A stretch of DNA of 5,747 bases from an uncultured beta proteobacterium (GTDB lineage Bacteria > Pseudomonadota > Gammaproteobacteria > Burkholderiales > Burkholderiaceae_C), in assembly GCA_903886165.1 (NCBI GenBank), contig CAISLL010000171.1, positions 1 to 5,747 of the forward strand, read 5' to 3'. A program made the translations under genes and the position numbers. Below the pieces are notes generated by a model that saw only the letters and a program-made list of their open reading frames with translations, made no database searches and had not been told where the DNA came from. Below are positions 1 through 5,229 of this stretch, piece by piece. How positions within the stretch are numbered: position 1 is the first letter of the stretch; every line of letters starts with the position of its first letter.

Positions 1-333
1 CAGCCACGCCTTGACGTTGTCCTGAATCGCGTTCAGGCGTTGCAACAGGCGCACGGAGGGGACGGCCAACCAGCCACTCGTGTTGTTTTCCAGGGACGCC
101 CGCAGTTCCACCTTGCCCCGTTTGAGGCGGCTGGTCAGGCGTTCGCGCAGCAGGGGTTCACAGGCTCTGAGTTCGTCCTGCAGCTTGAAGGACAGGTCAA
201 GAAAACGGCTGTTGACCGAGCGGATTTCAATTCCGATGCGGGTTTGCGGCCCCGCTTTTGGCTCCCCGTCCGGGGTCATGTTGGTGCTGTTATGCTGGAC
301 GCTGGCGAAGCCAGTCATGCTGTAAACTGACAT
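1..333 (-). CDS. yicC: YicC/YloC-family endoribonuclease, N-terminal part (cut by the window edge)
   Basis: The minus-strand frame opens with ATG at 333-331 and stays open to position 1, giving 111 codons; the C-terminal part lies outside the window. Seen: an N-terminal SMTGFAS (residues 5-11), then IEIRSVNSRFLDLSFKL (residues 35-51), a RERL-SRLKRGKVEL segment (63-78) and the start of the following helical region. These are the hallmark N-terminal blocks of the YicC family. Family knowledge: YicC/YloC proteins are cytosolic oligomeric endoribonucleases; in E. coli YicC has been linked to turnover of the small RNA RyhB. The start is chosen because the family begins a few residues before SMTGFA. 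No strong Shine-Dalgarno precedes it. Odd: the stretch between SMTGFA and IRSVN is about 12 residues longer than I remember for E. coli YicC and is rich in Asn, Pro and Gly. It is divergent from the kinase gene. Confidence 0.93.
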   Translation of the reverse strand, partial: MSVYSMTGFASVQHNSTNMTPDGEPKAGPQTRIGIEIRSVNSRFLDLSFKLQDELRACEPLLRERLTSRLKRGKVELRASLENNTSGWLAVPSVRLLQRLNAIQDNVKAWL

Positions 334-409
334 TTGAGTACTTGTTTGATGAAATGAATTCAAGAATAACCCGGTTCTGACCGCGCGGGCAGTCGTCCAA
401 TTTATAAAT
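334..409. promoter_or_regulatory. Divergent intergenic region between yicC and the kinase gene
   Basis: This 76-nt gap separates two divergent start codons, so promoters for both directions should lie in it or extend into the coding regions. The half next to yicC (334-370) is clearly AT-richer than its surroundings. On the plus strand a weak pair TTGTTT (342-347) and AATAAC (365-370), 17 nt apart, could be a promoter for the kinase operon, but each box matches consensus poorly. TATAAA at 403-408 looks like a -10 box but lies two bases before the kinase ATG and has no -35 partner. I could not assign a confident promoter to yicC on the minus strand. Confidence 0.35.
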
Positions 410-1429
410 ATGTCCAACCCCAAACCATCCCCCCTTCCCCCGGATACGATGATTGGCGGCTACCGGGTGGTTCGCAGGGTGGCAGCCGGCGGCTTTGGTG
501 TGGTGTATCTCGCTGTCGGGGCGGACGGCCAGCAAGTGGCCATCAAAGAGTATTTGCCGGCGTCTCTGGTGTCCCGCCCGCCAGGCGCGGTGCTGCCGCA
601 GGTGGCCCCTGACAAGTTGTCGCTGTACCGCCTGGGTCTGAAAAGTTTCTTTGAGGAAGGGCGCTCGCTGGCGCAAATCTCTCATCCCGCCGTGGTCAGT
701 GTGATGAATTTCTTTCGTGAGAATGAAACTGTCTACATGGTCATGAATTACCTGGAAGGTGCCAGCCTGCAGGAATATATCGTGACGGCGCGCGACCTCA
801 AGCAAGCCAAGGTTTTTCGCGAGTCCACCATCCGGTCACTGTTTGACGAAATCTTGCGCGGGCTGCGCATCGTGCACCAGCACAAGATGCTGCACCTGGA
901 TATCAAGCCGGCCAATATTTTCATTTCCGACGACGACAAGGCGGTGCTGATCGACTTCGGTGCGGCGCGTGAGGTGCTCAGCAAGGAAGGCAACTTTATC
1001 CGCCCGATGTACACGCCTGGCTTTGCCGCGCCCGAGATGTACCGGCGTGACAGCACGATGGGACCCTGGACAGACATTTATGCCATCGGGGCGTGCATGT
1101 ATGCCTGCATGCTGGGTTTTCCGCCGAGCGAAGCGCCGCAGCGCAACACCAATGACCGCCTGGTGGCAATCTTCAAGCGCCTGCAGGGGGTGTACTCCGA
1201 CAATTTGATGGAAGTGGTGCAATGGTGCATGGCGCTGGACCCGCTGGCGCGACCGCAGTCAGTGTTTGCCCTGCAGAAACAATTGAACAAGGGTGGCGAG
1301 CGTCGCTACACCAAGCTGACCGTTGGCGACAAAATGCGCATGCAAATTGATTCCGTGGTCACGGGCACCCAAAGGGCCGTGGTCAAAGCCACCAATCTTG
1401 GAACCAACCTGGGAACCAAGCTTAAATGA
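410..1429 (+). CDS. Soluble serine/threonine protein kinase (Hanks type)
   Basis: This 339-residue protein transfers phosphate from ATP to Ser/Thr of unknown partner proteins. Kinase motifs are in order: glycine loop AAGGFGVVY (25-33, first Gly of GxGxxG replaced by Ala), catalytic Lys46 in VAIK, helix-C Glu83, catalytic loop HLDIKPAN (162-169, Asp164, Lys166, Asn169), DFG (182-184), APE motif AAPE (206-209), Asp222 in WTDIYAIG and Arg281 in LARP. All residues needed for activity are present. HLD instead of HRD makes it a non-RD kinase. No membrane helix or sensor domain follows; the C-terminus (about 290-339) is a short basic tail, so it should be cytosolic. Start: the PLPPDT preamble before the kinase core is typical of related kinases, favouring ATG 410 over ATG 449 (Met14), although 410 has no clear Shine-Dalgarno. 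It overlaps the PP2C gene by 4 nt. Its substrates cannot be read from the sequence. Confidence 0.95.
   Translation: MSNPKPSPLPPDTMIGGYRVVRRVAAGGFGVVYLAVGADGQQVAIKEYLPASLVSRPPGAVLPQVAPDKLSLYRLGLKSFFEEGRSLAQISHPAVVSVMNFFRENETVYMVMNYLEGASLQEYIVTARDLKQAKVFRESTIRSLFDEILRGLRIVHQHKMLHLDIKPANIFISDDDKAVLIDFGAAREVLSKEGNFIRPMYTPGFAAPEMYRRDSTMGPWTDIYAIGACMYACMLGFPPSEAPQRNTNDRLVAIFKRLQGVYSDNLMEVVQWCMALDPLARPQSVFALQKQLNKGGERRYTKLTVGDKMRMQIDSVVTGTQRAVVKATNLGTNLGTKLK
1391..1426 (+). repeat. Three imperfect 12-nt tandem units at the kinase 3' end
   Basis: Units ACCAATCTTGGA (1391-1402), ACCAACCTGGGA (1403-1414) and ACCAAGCTTAAA (1415-1426) lie head to tail. They encode TNLG, TNLG and TKLK, the last 12 residues of the kinase. 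The divergence increases in the third unit. The repeat ends exactly where the PP2C start codon begins. It looks like an old in-frame duplication of the kinase tail. Confidence 0.6.
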
Positions 1430-2343
1430 AATTCTCGGTTTTTCAGATCAGTCGCAAGGGTGGCAGAGAAAAAAACGAAGACCGCATGGGTTATTGCTAC
1501 ACCAGTGAATCTGCGGTGTTTTTGCTGGCCGACGGCATGGGCGGACACCCCGAAGGCGAGGTTGCCGCGCAACTGGCGCTGCAAGCCATATCCTCACTGT
1601 TTCAACAAGAGGCGCGTCCGCGTCTGGCGGATGTGCCAGCGTTTCTGTCGGAGGCACTGCTGAGTGCACACAGGAAAATCCTGCGCTATGCGATGGACAG
1701 TGCCGCGCTTGACACCCCGCGCACCACCATCGTGGTGGCGGTGCTTCAGGATGGGAAGCTTAGCTGGACCCATTGCGGCGACTCGCGCATGTACCTGGTG
1801 CGTGAGTCGGGTCTGGTCACACGCACCAAAGACCATTCGCTGATTGAGCAGAGCCTGCATCGCCCGGATGGCAATGGCGCAAAACCCTTGCACAGTCGCA
1901 ATGCCCTGTTTTCCTGCCTGGGTTCGCCGACGAAGCCGATTTTTAGTCTGGCAGGGCCTCTGCCGTTGCGGCACGACGACCGCGTCATGCTGTGCTCGGA
2001 CGGCTTGTGGACCAGCGTGTCGGAAGATGAAATCGTTTATGAGCTGTCACAAAAGCCGGTTGAAACGGCGGTGCCTGACCTGGTTGAAAAAGCCCTTCGA
2101 AAGGGCGGCGAAACCTCTGACAACGTCACCTGTATTGCGTTCGAGTGGGTGCCGCCAGACGCTGCACGTGGCCATGCGGGCGTGTCGACAGACGATATCA
2201 GCGAAACCGTCTTCGCCTCAACCATTCAGGTCGGCTGGCTCGACACACATGTGGAAGGACAGGACGAGATGGACGATGCCGAAATCGAGCGCTCGGTGGC
2301 CGAAATTAACGAAGCTATCCGTCGCTCGCTTGCAAAAAAATAA
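1426..2343 (+). CDS. PP2C-family protein serine/threonine phosphatase
   Basis: This 305-residue metal-dependent phosphatase most likely reverses the work of the kinase encoded just upstream. PP2C motifs seen: NED (17-19), ADGMGGH (35-41, metal-binding Asp36 and Gly37), TTIVVAVL (100-107), HCGDSRMYLV (116-125), KDHSL (135-139), CSDGLW (190-195, Asp192) and TSDNVT (230-235, Asp232, Asn233). The metal-coordinating acidic residues are intact, so it should be active with Mg2+/Mn2+. The catalytic domain spans about 1-242. A further 63-residue tail follows, acidic around 273-288 and ending in a likely helix. There is no signal peptide or membrane segment. The ATG overlaps the kinase TGA (ATGA), which implies translational coupling and a fixed ratio of the pair. 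It resembles PrpC/Stp-type bacterial phosphatases. The gene ends with A7 then TAA (see findings). Confidence 0.95.
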   Translation: MKFSVFQISRKGGREKNEDRMGYCYTSESAVFLLADGMGGHPEGEVAAQLALQAISSLFQQEARPRLADVPAFLSEALLSAHRKILRYAMDSAALDTPRTTIVVAVLQDGKLSWTHCGDSRMYLVRESGLVTRTKDHSLIEQSLHRPDGNGAKPLHSRNALFSCLGSPTKPIFSLAGPLPLRHDDRVMLCSDGLWTSVSEDEIVYELSQKPVETAVPDLVEKALRKGGETSDNVTCIAFEWVPPDAARGHAGVSTDDISETVFASTIQVGWLDTHVEGQDEMDDAEIERSVAEINEAIRRSLAKK

Positions 2344-2372
2344 CCTCAACAGCCCTTTTCCGGAGCTTCCTC

Positions 2373-3104
2373 ATGACGGAATTTCTCAGAGCCCATGGCC
2401 GGGCCGCCAATGCCCTGCGCGCTGTGCGCATCAGCCGCAACTACACCGTGCACGCCGAAGGCTCTGTGCTGATCGAGTTTGGCGCCACCCGTGTGCTGTG
2501 CAATGCCTCGGTGCTCGACAAGGTGCCGCCGCACCAAAAGGGCAGCGGCCAGGGCTGGGTCACAGCCGAATACGGCATGCTGCCGCGCGCCACGCACAGT
2601 CGAAGCGACCGCGAGGCCGCGCGTGGCAAACAAAGCGGGCGCACGCAGGAAATCCAGCGCCTGATCGGGCGCGCCCTGCGTTCGGTGTTTGATTTGTCGT
2701 TGCTGGGTGAACGCACCCTGCACCTTGACTGCGACGTGATTCAGGCTGACGGCGGCACCCGCACTGCCGCCATCACTGGCGCCTTTGTGGCGGCACAGGA
2801 TGCGGTGAATGGCTTGCTGGCGCAAGGCAAGTTGGCGGCGTCGCCCATTCGGGAAGCGGTAGCGGCGATCTCTGTGGGCATCGTGCAGGGCACCCCTTTG
2901 CTGGACTTGGAGTACCTGGAGGACTCAGCCTGCGACACCGACATGAACGTGGTCATGACCGCCTGCGGCCACTATGTGGAAGTGCAGGGCACCGCTGAAG
3001 GCGCAGCGTTCACCCGCACTGAGATGGACGCGCTGCTGGCGCTGGCCGACAAAGGTATTCGTGAACTGCTTCAATTGCAGCAAGATGCACTATCAGCTGC
3101 ATAG
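2373..3104 (+). CDS. rph: Ribonuclease PH
   Basis: RNase PH is a phosphate-dependent 3'-to-5' exoribonuclease that trims tRNA precursors and other RNA 3' ends, working as a hexameric ring in the cytosol. The 243-residue product is close to the usual length of about 238-240. Seen: RNYTVHAEGSVLIEFG (22-37), the block GQGWVTAEYGMLPRATHSR (59-77), GKQSGRTQEIQRLIGRALR (85-103), LDCDVIQADGGTRTAA (118-133) and the acidic active-site segment DLEYLEDSACDTDMN (178-192, Asp184 and Asp190), then VEVQGTAEG. All are canonical. The start is supported by GGAG at 2362-2365, seven bases before ATG. Only 29 nt separate it from the PP2C stop, so co-transcription with the kinase/phosphatase pair is likely. Unlike the truncated rph of E. 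coli K-12, this copy is complete. Confidence 0.97.
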   Translation: MTEFLRAHGRAANALRAVRISRNYTVHAEGSVLIEFGATRVLCNASVLDKVPPHQKGSGQGWVTAEYGMLPRATHSRSDREAARGKQSGRTQEIQRLIGRALRSVFDLSLLGERTLHLDCDVIQADGGTRTAAITGAFVAAQDAVNGLLAQGKLAASPIREAVAAISVGIVQGTPLLDLEYLEDSACDTDMNVVMTACGHYVEVQGTAEGAAFTRTEMDALLALADKGIRELLQLQQDALSAA

Positions 3105-3137
3105 CTACTCACGCATATTCCATAAGTGCTAGAGGCT
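3103..3137 (+). repeat. Imperfect hairpin spanning rph stop and rdgB ribosome binding site
   Basis: The left arm AGCTACTCACGCATAT (3103-3118) and right arm ATAAGTGCTAGAGGCT (3122-3137) flank a 3-nt loop. By my count 10 of 16 positions pair as Watson-Crick and two more as G-U. The left arm starts within the rph TAG, and the right arm contains AGAGG (3131-3135), the apparent ribosome binding site of rdgB. The wording around GCATATTCCATAAG..GCTAGAGGCT reminds me of a small palindromic repeat common between genes in Comamonadaceae; that is recollection and was not verified. There is no U-tract, so it is not an intrinsic terminator. Confidence 0.5.
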
Positions 3138-3145
3138 CATTACTT

Positions 3146-3745
3146 ATGAAAATTGTGTTGGCTTCCAACAACCCGGGCAAGCTGGCCGAGTTACACGCCA
3201 TGTTTGCGCCGCTGGGGTTCGAGCTGGTCACGCAGGGCAGCCTGGGTATTCCTGAAGCGCCAGAGCCGTTTTTCACCTTTATCGAGAACGCGCTGGCCAA
3301 GGCGCGCCATGCGGCGCAGCACAGTGGCCTGCCTGCCGTGGCGGACGATGCCGGCCTGTGTGTGGAAGCCTTTGGCGGATTGCCGGGGGTGCAAACCGCG
3401 TTCTATGCCACCCAATTTGGTTACCCCAAGAGTGACGACAACAACGTGCGCGCCTTGCTGGAGCAAATGCAGGCGGTAAAGAACCGACGCGCGGCGATGG
3501 TCAGCACGCTGGTGGCGGTGCGATCAAACATGGATCCGGAGCCGCTGGTGGCGGTGGGCCGGGTGGTCGGTGAAATTGCCCGCGAACCGATCGGCAGTAA
3601 CGGTTTTGGATTTGATCCGGTCATGTTCATCCCCGAGTTCGGCAAAACCTTTGCGCAGCTGCCGGTTGAGGTCAAAAACGCCAACAGCCACCGGGGACGC
3701 GCCGCCAAAGCCATGGTGGCGCTGATGCGCGAGCGCTGGCTGTGA
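3146..3745 (+). CDS. rdgB: dITP/XTP pyrophosphatase (RdgB/HAM1 family)
   Basis: The enzyme hydrolyses non-canonical purine triphosphates (dITP, ITP, XTP) to monophosphate and pyrophosphate, keeping deaminated bases out of DNA and RNA. The 199-residue length matches the family (about 197 in E. coli). Seen: nucleotide-binding SNNPGKLAEL (7-16), FIENALAKA (45-53), the catalytic loop VADDAGL (65-71, Asp68 as the likely catalytic Asp), GSNGFGFDPV (150-159) and the SHRG signature (181-184). The usual DDSG reads DDAG here, a mild variant. ATG 3146 directly precedes the invariant KIVLASNN start, with AGAGG at 3131-3135 ten bases upstream. It lies 41 nt after rph, and rph-rdgB adjacency is common in bacteria. 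It overlaps hemW by 4 nt; rdgB-hemW adjacency also occurs in E. coli. Confidence 0.96.
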   Translation: MKIVLASNNPGKLAELHAMFAPLGFELVTQGSLGIPEAPEPFFTFIENALAKARHAAQHSGLPAVADDAGLCVEAFGGLPGVQTAFYATQFGYPKSDDNNVRALLEQMQAVKNRRAAMVSTLVAVRSNMDPEPLVAVGRVVGEIAREPIGSNGFGFDPVMFIPEFGKTFAQLPVEVKNANSHRGRAAKAMVALMRERWL

Positions 3746-5010
3746 ACCCGCAGCCCATGATTCCGATTCACCCTGAGTTGGAAACACAGGCGGTGGTGCT
3801 GCGCGACATCCAGCACTACATGCGCGCGGGCACCTTGCAACTGCAGACGCTGCCGCCCCTGTCACTTTATGTGCACCTGCCCTGGTGTCTGAAAAAATGC
3901 CCTTATTGCGATTTCAATTCGCATGAAATGCGTGCCGCAGAATTGCCGGAGCAGGCCTACATCAACGCCTTGATGGCCGACCTGGAGGCGGCGTTGCCGC
4001 TGATTTGGGGCCGCAGCGTGCAAACCGTGTTCATTGGCGGGGGCACACCCAGCCTGTTTTCACCGCAAGCCATTGACCAGCTGCTGGCCGGCATTCGGGC
4101 CCGTGTGCGGCTGGTGCCTAACGCTGAAATCACCCTGGAAGCGAATCCAGGCACCTTTGAGAAGGATCGCTTCAAGGCCTTTCGCAGCGCCGGAGTCACA
4201 CGCCTGTCGGTCGGGGTGCAGAGCTTTGATGAGGACTTTCTGAAAACTCTGGGTCGTGTACACAATCGCGTGCAAGCCCTTGATGCGCTTTCGGAAGCTG
4301 CTGCTGTTTTTGATAGCTTCAACCTGGATTTGATGTACGCTCTGCCGGGGCAGACGCTGGACATGCTGCGTGCTGACGTGGACACCGCTTTGCGTCTGGC
4401 GCCCAAACACTTGTCGATCTATCACCTGACCATCGAGCCCAACACCTTTTTTTCCAAGTACCCGCCGCCATCGGTCGATGACGATCTGGCCGCTGACATG
4501 CTGGACCTGATCACCGACATGACGGGGGCAGCAGGCCTGGCGCGTTACGAAGTGTCAGCTTACGCCAGACCTGGCCACGCCTGCAGCCACAACCTGAACT
4601 ACTGGGAGTTTGGCGATTACCTGGGCATTGGTGCGGGAGCCCACAGCAAGCTCAGTTTTGCCCACCGGGTGGTGCGCCAGGTGCGTCTGCGGGACCCGGC
4701 GCGCTACATGGCACAGGCCTTGGCTGGCCAATGCGTGGCGCAGGACAACGAGGTCAAGCGCCTTGAGCTGCCGTTTGAGTTCATGCTCAATGCGCTGCGA
4801 CTGGCCGAGGGCTTTGAGTTGAGTCTGTTTACCGAGCGCACCGGCATGCCGCTGTCAGCCGTGCAGGAGGCGCTGGCAAGAGGTCAGGCGCAGGGTTTGC
4901 TGGTGCGTGAGGCTGACCATATCAAACCCAGCGTGCGCGGTTTTGATTTTTTGAACGATCTGCAGTCCTTGTTTTTGCCCACCACGCGCCCAGGCGCCAG
5001 CCAGGGCTGA
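3742..5010 (+). CDS. hemW: Radical SAM heme chaperone HemW (HemN-like)
   Basis: HemW binds heme and a 4Fe-4S cluster and delivers heme to target proteins; it is often misannotated as oxygen-independent coproporphyrinogen oxidase. Seen in the 422-residue product: SLYVHLPWC (41-49), the radical SAM motif CLKKCPYC (Cys49, Cys53, Cys56) with Phe58 where true HemN has a fourth Cys, GGGTPSL (99-105), EANPGT (133-138), RLSVGVQSF (154-162), NLDLMYALPGQ (194-204) and HNLNYWEFGDYLGIGAGAHS (283-302). A HemN C-terminal winged-helix-like region follows (about 330-410). The missing fourth Cys and the HNxNYW motif argue for HemW over HemN. The start is GTG at 3742, overlapping the rdgB TGA as GTGA; ATG 3757 (Met6) is an alternative. 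The roughly 40 residues before SLYVHLP make it longer than E. coli HemW (about 378). Confidence 0.95.
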   Translation: MNPQPMIPIHPELETQAVVLRDIQHYMRAGTLQLQTLPPLSLYVHLPWCLKKCPYCDFNSHEMRAAELPEQAYINALMADLEAALPLIWGRSVQTVFIGGGTPSLFSPQAIDQLLAGIRARVRLVPNAEITLEANPGTFEKDRFKAFRSAGVTRLSVGVQSFDEDFLKTLGRVHNRVQALDALSEAAAVFDSFNLDLMYALPGQTLDMLRADVDTALRLAPKHLSIYHLTIEPNTFFSKYPPPSVDDDLAADMLDLITDMTGAAGLARYEVSAYARPGHACSHNLNYWEFGDYLGIGAGAHSKLSFAHRVVRQVRLRDPARYMAQALAGQCVAQDNEVKRLELPFEFMLNALRLAEGFELSLFTERTGMPLSAVQEALARGQAQGLLVREADHIKPSVRGFDFLNDLQSLFLPTTRPGASQG

Positions 5011-5031
5011 TTGGCACCCTCCAGGGCCGCG

Positions 5032-5156
5032 CAGACCTTGGGTCATTCCATTTCTAAATCATCCGTGTCGTTGTTGCTTCGCCTTGTCGTGCGTCTGCAC
5101 TGCCTGCAGCTTCGCGCCTAGACACAAATGATTTGGAAACGGAATCAGGTGGTCTG
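5032..5156. repeat. Long inverted-repeat element downstream of hemW
   Basis: Two 25-nt arms (5045-5069 and 5121-5145) are inverted copies matching at 21 of 25 positions; cores AAATCAT (5056-5062) and ATGATTT (5129-5134 plus flank) and GTGTC/GACAC (5065-5069/5121-5125) pair perfectly. Outside them a further perfect pair CAGACC (5032-5037) and GGTCTG (5151-5156) extends the palindrome across a small unequal internal loop. The 51-nt centre (5070-5120) holds an inner hairpin CTGCA/TGCAG (5095-5099/5105-5109) and a direct repeat GCTTCGC (5076-5082, 5109-5115). No open reading frame of substance, no target-site duplication and no U-tract are seen. It may be a dispersed palindromic or MITE-like element, or it may stabilise the hemW mRNA 3' end. 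Confidence 0.75.
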
Positions 5157-5158
5157 AT

Positions 5159-5188
5159 TTGCCTTTGGACCCCAGCCGACGCTATAGT
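5159..5188 (+). promoter_or_regulatory. Probable sigma70 promoter of the CBS-domain gene
   Basis: TTGCCT (5159-5164, four of six to TTGACA) and TATAGT (5183-5188, five of six to TATAAT) are 18 nt apart. Transcription would start near 5195, giving a leader of about 35 nt before the ATG at 5230. The -35 box begins three bases after the end of the palindromic element, so protein binding to or extrusion of that element could affect this promoter. Confidence 0.5.
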
Positions 5189-5229
5189 GAAACGGCGCGA
5201 CTGGTTGAGGGCGCGTGAAGGAGAACCCC

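Noticed and set aside
40..330. Plus-strand open frames opposite yicC
   Set aside because: They lie antisense to a minus-strand frame that carries clear YicC family motifs; no domain is recognisable in them.
290..805. 171-codon minus-strand open frame opposite the kinase start
   Set aside because: It overlaps both the yicC start and the kinase coding region, and its His/Gln/Arg-rich product is typical of antisense shadow frames in high-GC DNA.
1470..1476. A AAA AAC slippery heptamer in phase within the PP2C gene
   Set aside because: It encodes Lys-Asn of the essential NED motif, so protein constraint explains it, and the -1 frame stops about 35 bases later with no useful product.
1844..2692. 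282-codon plus-strand frame across PP2C and rph
   Set aside because: It is out of frame with two well-supported genes, and its Arg/Cys/Ser/Pro-rich product matches no family; a high-GC shadow.
4286..4322. Stretch in hemW resembling part of the Comamonadaceae intergenic repeat (AGCTATCAAAAACAGCAGC on the minus strand)
   Set aside because: The encoded residues align normally with the HemW family up to NLDLMYALPGQ, so no insertion is needed to explain it.
4447..4453. Run of seven T in hemW as a slippage site
   Set aside because: It encodes an ordinary Phe-Phe within an intact HemW frame; nothing else supports recoding.
5004..5030. AGGG/CCCT stem just after the hemW stop as a terminator
   Set aside because: Only a four-base stem with no following T-run; too weak to call.
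5045..5145. Palindrome as an integron attC site or as an intrinsic terminator
   Set aside because: The expected RYYYAAC/GTTRRRY core sites are not at the arm ends and no cassette structure is present; the 51-nt loop and absence of a T-tract do not fit a terminator.
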